A stretch of 64,000 nucleotides of DNA from Arthrobacter globiformis. Lineage in GTDB: Bacteria; Actinomycetota; Actinomycetes; Actinomycetales; Micrococcaceae. The DNA is taken from contig NZ_JAUSYZ010000001.1 of assembly GCF_030817195.1 (NCBI RefSeq), positions 62,001 through 126,000 of the forward strand. The letters are read 5' to 3'. Made by a program: the position numbers and the translations under genes. Of this stretch, positions 44,003 through 53,038 are shown piece after piece. The notes under the pieces are model-generated. The model was not told the origin of the DNA. It saw nothing but the letters and a program-made list of their open reading frames with translations, and ran no database searches. Position 1 is the stretch's first letter. Each line of letters starts with the position of its first letter.

Positions 44003-44087
44003 GGGATCCTCGGGTTCGAAAGCTCGGGCGCTCCGGGAGGTGCGGAGGCGGTAGGCGAAAGAGTCAGCAGGCGCTGGCGCAACGGCG

Positions 44088-45068
44088 TCAGTACGCGAAG
44101 GTGCGGTCCAGCGCCTCAAGGATGCGGTCGATGTCCGGGAGGTAGTCCTCTTCGATCTTGGCCACGGGGTACGGCATATGGAAGCCCCCTACCCGGATGA
44201 CCGGCGCCTCCAGCGACAGGAAAGCCCGTTCGCTGATCCGGGCAGCGATTTCGCCGCCGATGCCGCCGAAGGTGGGAGCCTCGTGCGCCACGACCAGTCG
44301 GCCCGTTTTCTTGACCGAGGCCTCGATGGCATCGAAATCGATCGGCGAGATGGAGCGCAGGTCGATCACTTCGATGCTGCGCCCGTCCTCGGCTGCGGCG
44401 TTGGCGGCGGCGAGGGCCACAGGGACGAGCGGGCCGTAGACCACCACGGTTGCGTCGGTCCCCTCGCGGACCACGTTGGCCTTGAACGGATCTTCAGCCG
44501 AGCCGGCCGATTCGGTGTCGACCTCGCCCTTGAGCCAGTAGCGGCGCTTCGGCTCGAAGACGATCACCGGGTCCTGGCAGTTCACGGCCTGCTGGATCAT
44601 CCAGTAGGCGTCGTGGGGGTTGGACGGGGTGATGATGCGCAGGCCCGGGGTGTGCGCGAACAGCGCCTCCGGCGATTCCGAGTGGTGCTCGATGGAGCCG
44701 ATGCCGCCGCCGTAGGGGATGCGGATGACCACGGGCACGGTGAGGTTGCCGTTGCTGCGCGAGTGCATTTTTGCCAGCTGGGTAGTGATCTGGTTGAAGC
44801 CGGGGAAGACGAAGCCGTCGAACTGGATCTCCGCAACGGGCAGGTACCCGCGGAGCGCCAGGCCGATCGCCGTGCCGATGATGCCGGATTCGGCGAGCGG
44901 GGTGTCCACCACGCGGTCAGGACCGAATTCGCCGATCAGGCCGTCGGTGACGCGGTAGACGCCGCCGAGAGGGCCGATGTCCTCGCCCATGAGGAGCGAC
45001 TTGGGGTTGTGGCTGAGCGTGGCGCGCAGGCCCTCGTTGATGGCCTTGGCAATGGTCATGGTGGTCAT
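44088..45068 (-). CDS. 2-oxoacid dehydrogenase E1 component, beta subunit
   Basis: A 326-residue transketolase-like beta subunit. Start ATG 45068 overlaps the E1alpha stop by one base (TGATG), showing coupling. GEDIGPLGGVYRVTDGL, VVDTPLAESGIIGTAIG and the IPYGGGIGSIEHHSES blocks are typical of PdhB/BkdA2. It forms the ThDP active site with the alpha subunit. The E2 gene follows after 85 bases. Confidence 0.94.
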   Translation of the reverse strand: MTTMTIAKAINEGLRATLSHNPKSLLMGEDIGPLGGVYRVTDGLIGEFGPDRVVDTPLAESGIIGTAIGLALRGYLPVAEIQFDGFVFPGFNQITTQLAKMHSRSNGNLTVPVVIRIPYGGGIGSIEHHSESPEALFAHTPGLRIITPSNPHDAYWMIQQAVNCQDPVIVFEPKRRYWLKGEVDTESAGSAEDPFKANVVREGTDATVVVYGPLVPVALAAANAAAEDGRSIEVIDLRSISPIDFDAIEASVKKTGRLVVAHEAPTFGGIGGEIAARISERAFLSLEAPVIRVGGFHMPYPVAKIEEDYLPDIDRILEALDRTFAY

Positions 45069-46294
45069 CAGCGGCCTGCCCCTTCTCCCTCGTCCCCGCC
45101 GGCAAAGCCTGCGCTGTACTCTTCGAACCACGCCAGTTCCTCGGCCACGAGCGGATGCGCCTCGACGTAGGTGTTGGCAAAGGCCGTCCTGATGTCCGGG
45201 GCGTCCGACGCGTAGGTGGACTTGCGGATGTAGGCGGCGAGTTCATCGCCCTCGGCAGCAACCTTGGCGAAGAAGGCTTCGTCGGCCATGCCCTCGGCGC
45301 GGAGGTACTTCTCCAGGCGGTCCAGCGGGTCCTTTTCGCGCCACAGGGCCTCTTCTGAGGACTCGCGGTACTTCGTGGGGTCGTCGGCTGTGGTGTGGGC
45401 TCCCACCCGGTAGGTGAAGGCCTCGATCAGGACCGGACCGTTGCCCTGGCGTGCGTGTTCGAGCGCCCATTCGGTGACGGCGTGGACAGCGATGACGTCG
45501 TTGCCGTCAACGCGGATGCCCGGGAAGCCGTAGCCCTTGGCGCGGTTGGAGAGCGGGATGCGGGTCTGCACAGCGGTGGGCACGGAGATGGCCCAGTGGT
45601 TGTTCTGGCAGAAGAAGACCACCGGGGCGTTGTAAGAGGAGGCAAAGACCATGGACTCGTGGACGTCACCCTCGGAGCTCGCACCGTCGCCGAAGTAGAC
45701 CATGACGGCGGCCTTCGGCTCGGCCGAGCCTTCCACACCCTGAGCCTCTGCCAGCCGCTGGTCGCGCTGGATGCCCATGGCATATCCGACGGCGTGCGGG
45801 GTCTGCGCAGCCAGCACCAGCGTGTACAGGTGGAAGTTGGTGTCCTTGGGGTTCCAGCCGCCATTGGAGACGCCGCGGAACTGCTTCAGCAGTTCGGCCA
45901 GGTCCACGTTGCGGGTCAGGGCGACGCCGTGCTCGCGGTAGGTGGGGAAGATGTAGTCCTGCGGCTGGCTGGCCCGCCCGGATCCGATCTGGGCGGCCTC
46001 CTGGCCTGTGAGCGGAACCCATAATGCCAGCTGGCCCTGCCGCTGCAGGGCCGTGGCTTCCTGGTCGAAGCGACGGATGGCCGCCATGTCCGCGTAGAAA
46101 CCCCGGAGCTTTTCCGCGTCGAGACGCTCGACGTACTCGGAGAACACGGAGTGCGTGCCCAGCGTGCCATCGGGGCCCAGAAGCTGCACCATTTCAGTCG
46201 GAGGCACGCCCAAGGCAGCCTCGGCCTGCGCCTCGAGCTGGTCGTCCAGTTCCGTTCCATCGAACTCGGTGGAGGGCAGATGTGTTGCGCCCAT
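45068..46294 (-). CDS. 2-oxoacid dehydrogenase E1 component, alpha subunit
   Basis: A 408-residue ThDP-dependent alpha subunit. The ThDP motif GDGASSEGDVHESM and the downstream CQNNHWAISVP are clear, and the regulatory loop region with RVGAHTTADDPTKYR is normal. It decarboxylates a 2-oxoacid (pyruvate or branched-chain) and passes the acyl group to E2. GGAGA lies upstream of ATG 46294. It is the first gene of the operon; a 42-bp palindrome sits in its leader region. Confidence 0.93.
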   Translation of the reverse strand: MGATHLPSTEFDGTELDDQLEAQAEAALGVPPTEMVQLLGPDGTLGTHSVFSEYVERLDAEKLRGFYADMAAIRRFDQEATALQRQGQLALWVPLTGQEAAQIGSGRASQPQDYIFPTYREHGVALTRNVDLAELLKQFRGVSNGGWNPKDTNFHLYTLVLAAQTPHAVGYAMGIQRDQRLAEAQGVEGSAEPKAAVMVYFGDGASSEGDVHESMVFASSYNAPVVFFCQNNHWAISVPTAVQTRIPLSNRAKGYGFPGIRVDGNDVIAVHAVTEWALEHARQGNGPVLIEAFTYRVGAHTTADDPTKYRESSEEALWREKDPLDRLEKYLRAEGMADEAFFAKVAAEGDELAAYIRKSTYASDAPDIRTAFANTYVEAHPLVAEELAWFEEYSAGFAGGDEGEGAGR

Positions 46295-46341
46295 ACCGTC
46301 TCCTTGCCTGCCGCATCCGGATGCGTTGCAATGTCGCTGGG

Positions 46342-46383
46342 ATATATGCCTCGCGGGGAATGCATTCCCGGCGAGGCATATAT
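46342..46383. promoter_or_regulatory. 42-bp near-perfect palindrome upstream of the E1alpha operon
   Basis: The arms ATATATGCCTCGC and GCGAGGCATATAT flank the inner palindrome GGGAATGCATTCCC. Only one pair (46355/46370) is mismatched over 42 bases. It begins 48 bases upstream of the E1alpha start. A small GCATCCGGATGC palindrome (46313-46324) lies between. It could be an operator for the dehydrogenase operon or the end structure of the hisC transcript. Confidence 0.7.
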
Positions 46384-46442
46384 ATTTGGCTTACTGTTCC
46401 TTACTTTATCCGGCGTAGGTAACGCCGGCTGTTTGTTAAGCG

Positions 46443-47561
46443 CTAGGAACGGCGTGGCGGTTTTGTGTAAACCGCACAGAGTTCCAGGAAGCGCGTATTC
46501 GCTTCCGCTTCGCCGATGCTGACCCTGACGCCCTCATTTCCGAAGGCGCGCACGGACAGTGCCCGTTCCCCGGCGAGCTGGGCGAACTCCGCGCTGTTCT
46601 CGCCCAGATCAAGCCAGACGAAGTTCCCCTGCGCGTCCGGAACGAACCAGCCGAGGTCCCGGAGACCTGCTGTCACGCGGTCCCGCTCCTCCACGAGGCT
46701 TTGTACCCTTTCTACAACCTGGTCAAAATTCTGCAGGGACACCACCGCGGCCTGTTCGGCGATCTGCGAGACCGCGAACGGGGTGGCGGCGACGCGCAGG
46801 TGCTGGGTGAGCTGGGGCTGGGAAACGCTGTAGCCGACGCGGAGGCCAGCGAGGCCGTGCGCCTTGGAGAACGTCCTGAGCACCACCACATTGGGGTACC
46901 TGCGATACATCCGGATGCCGTCCACGGCGTCTTCTGCCCGGACGAACTCCTGGTAGGCCTCGTCGATGACCACTACAACGTCCGAAGGCACGGACCTGAT
47001 GAACCGTTCAGTTTCCGCGGCCGTCAGGATGGGGCCGGTGGGGTTGTTGGGGGTGCAGAGCAGGATCACGCTTGTTCGCGCTGTCACGGCTGCGGCCATG
47101 GCGTCGAGGTCATGGCGCCCGTCGGCCGTCAAGGGAATCCGGACGCTTTCTGCCCCGGCCAGTCCGACGCAGATGGGGTAGGCCTCGAAGGACCGCCACG
47201 CGTAGATCACTTCGTCCGGTTTGCCGTCGTCATTCTGGCCGGCGAACGCAGCCAACAGCTGAGTGAGGGCGCCGAGGCTGCCGGCACCGGTGACGATGTC
47301 CTCGGCCGGGACGTCGAGGAACCCGGCGAGCGCGGTGCGCAGCTTGGTGCTGAGCGGGTCGGGGTAGCGGTTGAAGTCGGTCTGGGCGGCAATAGCCTCC
47401 ACCACGGCGGGGATGGGCGGCAGCGGGTTCTCGTTGGACGACAGTTTGTAGCTTTCAAGGCCGTCGACGGCGACGGGCGGCTTGCCGGCAGCGTAGCGGG
47501 GCAGCCGGTCCACCACCGGTCGGGGCCTCAGGCCCCCCGCCATAGTCTCTGATGAAGTCAT
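46443..47561 (-). CDS. hisC: Histidinol-phosphate (or aromatic) aminotransferase
   Basis: About 372 residues from ATG 47561 (AGGTGG upstream). Class II-type fold I aminotransferase with KLSSNENPLPP near the N terminus, CTPNNPTGPILT, VIDEAYQEF and the PLP-lysine block TFSKAHGLAGLRVGY. These fit the HisC family. In actinobacteria close relatives (HisC2/Pat) act on phenylalanine or tyrosine; no his operon is nearby, so that is plausible here. Confidence 0.85.
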   Translation of the reverse strand: MTSSETMAGGLRPRPVVDRLPRYAAGKPPVAVDGLESYKLSSNENPLPPIPAVVEAIAAQTDFNRYPDPLSTKLRTALAGFLDVPAEDIVTGAGSLGALTQLLAAFAGQNDDGKPDEVIYAWRSFEAYPICVGLAGAESVRIPLTADGRHDLDAMAAAVTARTSVILLCTPNNPTGPILTAAETERFIRSVPSDVVVVIDEAYQEFVRAEDAVDGIRMYRRYPNVVVLRTFSKAHGLAGLRVGYSVSQPQLTQHLRVAATPFAVSQIAEQAAVVSLQNFDQVVERVQSLVEERDRVTAGLRDLGWFVPDAQGNFVWLDLGENSAEFAQLAGERALSVRAFGNEGVRVSIGEAEANTRFLELCAVYTKPPRRS

Positions 47562-47619
47562 GCCACCTAGCCTATGCCCCTGACTGCCTGCCTGGCCGTG
47601 GGTGTGAAAGCATGAGCGC

Positions 47620-48048
47620 ATGCGGTCTTTCATCATGCGCGTGATCATTAATGGGCTGGCGCTGTGGGTTGCCAGCTGGCTTCTGCCCGGCCTGGACATC
47701 TCCACCACAGCCACCACGGAAGCCGTAGCCACGACCGGGGTGAACCAGGGAACCGACGCCGCCGGCATTGTCCTCGCGTACCTGTTCATCGGGCTGATTT
47801 TTGGCCTGGTCAATGCGTTTGTGCGGCCGGTGGTCAGCTTCCTCTCCCTGCCCATCACCATCCTGACGCTGGGGCTGTTCACGGTGGTGATCAACGCCGC
47901 GATGCTCTATCTCACCTCCTGGATCAGCGGCTACACGCCCGTGCACTTCACCATCGATTCGTTCTTCTGGACCGCAGTGCTGGGCGCCATCATCATCACC
48001 GTCATTTCGCTGGTGGCAGACCGGCTCCCTGGCGCCCGCCACCGCTGA
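47620..48048 (+). CDS. Phage_holin_4_2 family (DUF) membrane protein
   Basis: A 142-residue protein with four TM helices. IMRVIINGLALWVASWLLPG, the LIFGLVNAFVRPVVSFLSLP block and the final helix fit the Phage_holin_4_2 (mycobacterial four-TMS) family, which is widespread in non-phage bacterial genomes. There are no phage genes nearby, so it is a normal chromosomal membrane protein of unknown role. Its 3' end overlaps the convergent hydrolase gene by 47 bases. Confidence 0.82.
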   Translation: MRSFIMRVIINGLALWVASWLLPGLDISTTATTEAVATTGVNQGTDAAGIVLAYLFIGLIFGLVNAFVRPVVSFLSLPITILTLGLFTVVINAAMLYLTSWISGYTPVHFTIDSFFWTAVLGAIIITVISLVADRLPGARHR

Positions 48049-49534
48049 CACCCCCGCCACGGCTGACGCCCCCGCCGCTGACGCCCCCGCCGAGGGGAAG
48101 GATTCCCCTGCCCGGGCCGGGCAGTGACGGCTGCAGGGCGGGCGCGGGCGGCCTTGGCGAACGGACCAGCTGGAAGCGCGTGGCCCTGGCCGTTCCTCCG
48201 GCACCCACCACTCCGGCAAGCGCGGCGGTCGACGCCACCAGCGAAGGATCCGGGCTGGCGGAAACTGCCCGGGCCCCGGCCTCGTAGTTGGTGAGCCTGT
48301 GCCCGGGACCGAGCCCGGCGTCCTCACCATCTGGCGTCCTGACCACTCCGTTCAGCGTTACAGTCACGCGGTCCCTGGTGTCCGGGTTGGGAAGGCCTTC
48401 GCTGCCCGGAACCCAGTCCTGCCGGTGGTCCAGATGCAGGCTGCTGACGCCGGGTTCCGGAGTTATTGTGCCGACCGGCGATCCTGCGGTCAGCACGTAC
48501 TTGAGGTTGTACTCGGCAAGGAAAGCCTTGTCCTGGCTCAAATTCATTGCATGGATGCCGCCCTGGCTGTAGCCCACAGCCACCACCTGGTCCCCGGCCT
48601 CCGCCCCGGCCTGGCGAAGGGCTGCCCGGATTGCTGCGGCGGTGTACGCGGACCCGTACCCCAGCGCTTCGCCGACGCCGGCCTCGTCGAAGGGGTTAGG
48701 GCCGCCGGCGTTGCCGGGCTGGGTCCCGGGAATGATCACGATGAACGCGTCGCGTCCCCCCGTGGTTGTCCGGATGATCTCGATGTGGCCCGGGCCGGCG
48801 TCTTCCACCTTCCCTGCCCGGCTGAGGAGGCCTGCCGGGGAGGCGTCCAGATCAATGTCCGCGGAGCCCTGCGTCAGCGCCCGGACCGGCCGCGGCTTCA
48901 GTTCGGGTTTGACCCGGTCCAGCAGCATGCGGAGGATGACTGGCACGCTGGCACGCCCGCCAGAGGTCAGGGCCATCCGCGCTGCGGCATCAATCTCGCC
49001 GGACCTCGTTCCCAGGAGCGCCGCCAGGATGGCGCCGCCCAGGAGAGGGTCGCTCCCGGTGATCGCCTCGGTGCTCGCCCCATTCGGACGCCAGTCCCCA
49101 GACAGACCAAAGTCAACCACCTGCCGCCCCCATAGCCATGACGCATTCAGGCCGAGCTGCATCACCACCTGGTTTGCTGTCTCGGCGGTGCTGTACTCGA
49201 GCTGGCAGGCGCGCACGCCGCCGGCCAGGCGCTCCAGCTCCTCCCGCACCGCCGCCACGGAGCGCTGCCCTTCCCAGACCGCGGTCAGGGCCTCGGCGCC
49301 GCTAAGGGGATCATCCCGCTGGTAGCTTCCCGACGCCTCCCAGACCCTGTAAACGCCCAATTCCACCGACGCCAAATCCCGGGCGAGCGCATCCAGCTCC
49401 CGCGCCCCCGTATCCAGTTCCTCAAGCTGGAAGGAGATCCCGCCTATTCCGCCGCGCACGGAGAGGACACCGTTGGAGGCCGGTTCGGCGGGACGGAGCT
49501 GTCCGCCGCCTCCGCCCGGCACCGCTTCGGCCAT
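48002..49534 (-). CDS. Alpha/beta-hydrolase-like protein with helical N-terminal domain
   Basis: About 510 residues from ATG 49534, overlapping the upstream stop by one base (TGATG). The N-terminal 230 residues are helical (LEELDTGARELDALARDLAS, then a hairpin with AALTAVWEGQRSVA-like spacing). The C-terminal half is an alpha/beta hydrolase with IIPGTQPGN, the nucleophile elbow VGYSQGG and a later acidic and histidine region (HLDHRQDWVPG, PGHRLTNY). The extreme C terminus is Pro/Gly-rich with GGVS repeats. There is no signal peptide, so secretion could be by an ESX-type route. The family is not named; role unknown. Confidence 0.72.
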   Translation of the reverse strand: MAEAVPGGGGGQLRPAEPASNGVLSVRGGIGGISFQLEELDTGARELDALARDLASVELGVYRVWEASGSYQRDDPLSGAEALTAVWEGQRSVAAVREELERLAGGVRACQLEYSTAETANQVVMQLGLNASWLWGRQVVDFGLSGDWRPNGASTEAITGSDPLLGGAILAALLGTRSGEIDAAARMALTSGGRASVPVILRMLLDRVKPELKPRPVRALTQGSADIDLDASPAGLLSRAGKVEDAGPGHIEIIRTTTGGRDAFIVIIPGTQPGNAGGPNPFDEAGVGEALGYGSAYTAAAIRAALRQAGAEAGDQVVAVGYSQGGIHAMNLSQDKAFLAEYNLKYVLTAGSPVGTITPEPGVSSLHLDHRQDWVPGSEGLPNPDTRDRVTVTLNGVVRTPDGEDAGLGPGHRLTNYEAGARAVSASPDPSLVASTAALAGVVGAGGTARATRFQLVRSPRPPAPALQPSLPGPGRGILPLGGGVSGGGVSRGGGVSGGGRQGAGLPPAK

Positions 49535-49878
49535 CAGTAGCCCCCGGCAGCGGGGAGGGCGGACCCGGCGACGTGCACGGCGTGCCGGCGGAGGGCAAGG
49601 GCCGCGGCAAGCACCTTTTCCCGCGCCCCGCCCAGGGCTACGGCCTGCACCCGGAGCTTGGACCGGTACGCCAGCCCGGCGGGCGACCGCCAGTCCATGA
49701 GCTGGAGCTGCGAGAGCTTGGCCTGCACGGCTTCTATCTGTTCCGCGCAGGCCTCCACCCGTCCGGCCAGCAGCTGGACTTCGAAACTGCGCGATGAACA
49801 TGCCGCGGCGTCGGCCGCCGTGACGTTGGCGCTCATCGCCGTGACGCCGGCGCTCATCGCTGTGAAGCTGACGCCCAT
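49534..49878 (-). CDS. Small WXG100-like helical protein
   Basis: About 114 residues from ATG 49878, with GGGGATGGGGG upstream; an ATG at 50031 is in frame but its extension looks non-coding. It has an N-terminal MSAGVTAMSANVTA segment, then a helix, a turn with DWRSPAGLAYRSKL (a WxS.AG..Y.. pattern like WXG100 proteins) and a second helix. It is translationally coupled to the hydrolase, suggesting a chaperone or partner role. Weak similarity only. Confidence 0.6.
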   Translation of the reverse strand: MGVSFTAMSAGVTAMSANVTAADAAACSSRSFEVQLLAGRVEACAEQIEAVQAKLSQLQLMDWRSPAGLAYRSKLRVQAVALGGAREKVLAAALALRRHAVHVAGSALPAAGGY

Positions 49879-50081
49879 CCGGATACCCCCATCCCCTGTG
49901 GGCCGGCCCCCGCGTCCGCCCTTTCCTTGGTTCCTACCCACGACGCTAAGGTGCCGGCCGCCGCCGACGGAACGGCCGGCGTCGTCCATGTGGAGAAGTG
50001 CGGAAGGGCGGGGCTGTGGAGGAGAGGTCACACGGAATCCCGTGCTTCAGCGGGCACAGAACTTCATGAAAGAATCAGGTC

Positions 50082-51524
50082 ATGCCTGAAACTGCCGCCA
50101 CAGCTGACACCCGTACGCCCTCCGGACGCCTCGCCCTCGCCGCGTCAGGGGAACAAATCGCGCTCGGCCCGCTGGACGGCCGTTACAAGTCCGCCGTCGC
50201 ACCCCTCGTTGACTACCTGTCCGAGGCAGCCCTCAACCGCGACCGCGTCGCTGTCGAGGTGGAGTGGCTTATCCACCTGACCGGGGACAACGTCCTCCCG
50301 GGCGCCGGCCCCCTGACCGAGGACCAGCAGCAGCAGCTGCGGGCCATCGTCACCGAATTCGATGCCTCCTCCGTCACCGAGCTGGCCGAAATCGAAGCCG
50401 TCACCGTCCACGACGTCAAGGCCGTGGAGTACTACATCGGCCGCCGCCTGCCCGCCATCGGGATCGAGAACCTGACCGCCATGGTGCACTTCGGCTGCAC
50501 CTCCGAGGACATCAACAACCTGTCCTACGCGCTGGGCGTGAAGGGTGCTGTGGAGGACGTGTGGCTGCCCGCCGCCCGGTCCCTCGTGGCCCAGATCGGC
50601 AAGATGGCCGAAGATAACCGCGCCGTTCCGATGCTGTCCCGCACGCACGGCCAGCCCGCCACGCCCACAACCCTGGGCAAGGAACTCGCCGTCATCGCGC
50701 ACCGCCTGAACCGGCAGCTGGAGCGGATCGCCAGGACCGAATACCTCGGCAAGATCAATGGCGCCACCGGCACATACGCCGCCCACGTGGCCTCGGTCCC
50801 GGGCGCAGACTGGCAGCAGGTTGCAAAGTCGTTCGTGGAGAAGCTGGGACTGACCTGGAACCCGCTGACCACCCAGATTGAAAGCCACGACTGGCAGGCC
50901 GAGCTGTACGCCGACGTCGCCCGCTTCAACCGGATCCTGCACAACGTCTGCACGGACATCTGGAGCTACATCTCGATCGGCTACTTCGCGCAGATCCCCG
51001 TGGCAGGTGCCACCGGTTCCTCCACGATGCCGCACAAGGTCAACCCGATCCGCTTCGAGAACGCAGAGGCCAATCTGGAGATCTCCTCCGGCCTCCTGGA
51101 CGTGCTGGGCTCCACCCTCGTCACCTCCCGCTGGCAGCGCGACCTCACCGACTCCTCCAGCCAGCGCAACATCGGCGTGGCCTTCGGCCACTCCCTGCTG
51201 GCCATCTCCAACGTGGCCAAGGGCCTGGAGCGCCTGGACGTGGCCGAGGACGTCCTCGCCGGCGACCTCGACACCAACTGGGAAGTCCTGGGTGAAGCGA
51301 TCCAGATGGTGATGCGCGCGGAGTCGATTGCCGGCGTCGAAGGCATGGAGAACCCCTATGAGCGGCTCAAGGACCTCACCCGCGGGCAGCGCGTGGACGC
51401 CGCCCGGATGCAGGAGTTCGTCCAGGGCCTGGGCCTCTCCGCAGAGGCCGAGGCGCGGCTGCTCGCCCTGACGCCGGGCAAGTACACCGGCATCGCGGAC
51501 CAGCTGGTGGACCACCTCAAATAA
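50082..51524 (+). CDS. purB: Adenylosuccinate lyase
   Basis: A 480-residue member of the fumarase/aspartase superfamily. The signature GSSTMPHKVNP (about residues 308-318) contains the catalytic serine, and LSRTHGQPATPTTLGKELA holds the catalytic histidine. PLDGRYKSAVAPLVDYLSE begins the domain as in the PurB group. It cleaves SAICAR and adenylosuccinate in purine synthesis. A hairpin follows the stop. Confidence 0.95.
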   Translation: MPETAATADTRTPSGRLALAASGEQIALGPLDGRYKSAVAPLVDYLSEAALNRDRVAVEVEWLIHLTGDNVLPGAGPLTEDQQQQLRAIVTEFDASSVTELAEIEAVTVHDVKAVEYYIGRRLPAIGIENLTAMVHFGCTSEDINNLSYALGVKGAVEDVWLPAARSLVAQIGKMAEDNRAVPMLSRTHGQPATPTTLGKELAVIAHRLNRQLERIARTEYLGKINGATGTYAAHVASVPGADWQQVAKSFVEKLGLTWNPLTTQIESHDWQAELYADVARFNRILHNVCTDIWSYISIGYFAQIPVAGATGSSTMPHKVNPIRFENAEANLEISSGLLDVLGSTLVTSRWQRDLTDSSSQRNIGVAFGHSLLAISNVAKGLERLDVAEDVLAGDLDTNWEVLGEAIQMVMRAESIAGVEGMENPYERLKDLTRGQRVDAARMQEFVQGLGLSAEAEARLLALTPGKYTGIADQLVDHLK

Positions 51525-51532
51525 GTACGACG

Positions 51533-51562
51533 GCGGTGCCGGGCTTTGCTGCCCGGCACCGC
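51533..51562 (+). terminator. Hairpin after purB
   Basis: A perfect 12-base stem (51533-51544 with 51551-51562) around TTTGCT, starting 9 bases after the purB stop. Followed by TTCCGTTT. Confidence 0.75.
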
Positions 51563-51656
51563 TTCCGTTTCCGGCGGCCTCCGCAAAGAAGCGGCCGATC
51601 CCGCCCAAGGCGGCTCGTGCCGCCTACTTCCCGACGATGACAAGGAACGCGAAACC

Positions 51657-52322
51657 ATGAGGCTGCTGCTCATCCGCCACGGCGAAACTCCCGGGAACGT
51701 GCTGGGGCAGCTGGACACCGCCCACCCGGGTCCCGGCCTCACCGAGCTGGGCGAGCGGCAGGCGGAAGCCCTGCCGCGGGCCCTGGTAAACGAGCCGATC
51801 AGCGCCCTGTACGCGTCCACATTGCTCCGCACCCAGATCACGGCCAAACCGCTGAGCCGGGAGCTCGGCCTCGATGTGGAGATCCTGGACGGCATCCACG
51901 AGATCGAAGCCGGCGCCCTGGAAAAACTGACGGACCACGAATCCCACCGGCGGTACATGAGCACCGTCTTCGCCTGGAGCGACGGCGATTTCGACCGCCG
52001 GATGCCCGCCGGACCGGACGGGCACGAGTTCTTCGAGCGCTATGACGCGGCCATTGCCAAAGTGGCCGCGGAAGCCGCCGACGCCGGCGCAGTCGCGCTG
52101 GTGAGCCACGGCGCCGCGATCCGCGTCTGGGCAGGGCACCGCGCGGACAACATCGACATGGAATTCGCCGCCCGGCACGTCCTCGCCAACACCGGCATCG
52201 TGGCGCTGGAAGGGAACCCCGAAGCCGGCTGGCAGCTGATCCACTGGGACGCCAGCCCGGTGGGTGGCCTGGCCCTGGCCGACCCCACCGCCGAAGACCC
52301 GATGGGAAAGACCACAGGCTAG
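51657..52322 (+). CDS. Histidine phosphatase family protein
   Basis: A 221-residue phosphoglycerate-mutase-like phosphatase from ATG 51657 (AAGGA upstream). The phosphohistidine motif LLIRHGETPGN is at residues 4-14, and the second histidine is in VALVSHGAAIRVW. It is cytoplasmic; the substrate is unknown. A different in-frame start at 51546 is upstream of the RBS and unlikely. Confidence 0.9.
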   Translation: MRLLLIRHGETPGNVLGQLDTAHPGPGLTELGERQAEALPRALVNEPISALYASTLLRTQITAKPLSRELGLDVEILDGIHEIEAGALEKLTDHESHRRYMSTVFAWSDGDFDRRMPAGPDGHEFFERYDAAIAKVAAEAADAGAVALVSHGAAIRVWAGHRADNIDMEFAARHVLANTGIVALEGNPEAGWQLIHWDASPVGGLALADPTAEDPMGKTTG

Positions 52323-52458
52323 GACCGCGGCCGCCCTGTGTGCCAGCCGTAACAGCGCAACGCCAAGTGTTCCCACGGCGCTTACCGGCAGGAAACACCG
52401 CGGTAACGGCGCGCTTCTAGCCTTAATTCGCACAACCCTTCGGCGAATCGAGGCACAG

Positions 52459-52962
52459 ATGCAGACCAATCCCAGGCTCAACATCCGGAAAGTCACCTGG
52501 TCGAACCCTGTGGGCGCCGACCTGCGCGCCGCACAGCAGGCTGAACTGGACGCCCGCTTCGGATGTGCCGACCATGAGCCTGGACCCAAGCCATCCGAAG
52601 TGGACACGGCCGTGTTCCTCGTGGCCTACGACAAGGGATCCGGCCAGCCGGTGGGCTGCGGCGGCCTGCGGCTGCTCGACTCCGATACAGCGGAAATCAA
52701 GCGCCTCTACGTTCTCCCCTACACCCGGGGGTCAGGTGTGGCCAGCTCCATCCTGGCCGCCCTTGAGGCGGAAGCCTACGCACAGGGGATTACCCGGATC
52801 ACGGCGGAAGCGGGCTCCGCGCAGACGGATGGCCGCAACTTCTACGCGAACTCCGGCTTCGACCAGGTTCCCAACTTCGGCCCCTACATCGGCGTCGAGC
52901 ACTCGTACTGCTACGCCAAGAGCATCAATTCCCACAGCGCAGCGCACACCGCCATGGCCTGA
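52459..52962 (+). CDS. GNAT family N-acetyltransferase
   Basis: A 167-residue acetyltransferase from ATG 52459 (GAGG upstream). IKRLYVLPYTRGSGVASSIL is the acetyl-CoA-binding motif A, and NFYANSGFDQV is motif B. The family is broad, and the substrate cannot be read. It is separated from the phosphatase by 136 bases. Confidence 0.88.
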   Translation: MQTNPRLNIRKVTWSNPVGADLRAAQQAELDARFGCADHEPGPKPSEVDTAVFLVAYDKGSGQPVGCGGLRLLDSDTAEIKRLYVLPYTRGSGVASSILAALEAEAYAQGITRITAEAGSAQTDGRNFYANSGFDQVPNFGPYIGVEHSYCYAKSINSHSAAHTAMA

Positions 52963-52982
52963 GCCAGCTTCGTTCTTACAGC

Positions 52983-53025
52983 CCGACGGCGGCCGTCACA
53001 CTCACGTGGGGCGGGCCGCCGTCGG
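52983..53025. terminator. Hairpin between GNAT and thioesterase genes
   Basis: A 12-base perfect stem (52983-52994 with 53014-53025) around a 19-base loop. It follows the GNAT stop by 20 bases and precedes the thioesterase start by 13 bases. Confidence 0.6.
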
Positions 53026-53038
53026 CTAATCTCGCGCT

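Noticed and set aside
47620..48048. Prophage holin
   Set aside because: The Phage_holin_4_2 family is common in non-phage actinobacterial DNA and there are no phage structural, integrase or lysis genes here.
49879..50031. N-terminal extension of the small WXG-like protein
   Set aside because: An in-frame ATG at 50031 exists, but the extension is Gly/Arg-rich without coding character and a good RBS lies before ATG 49878.
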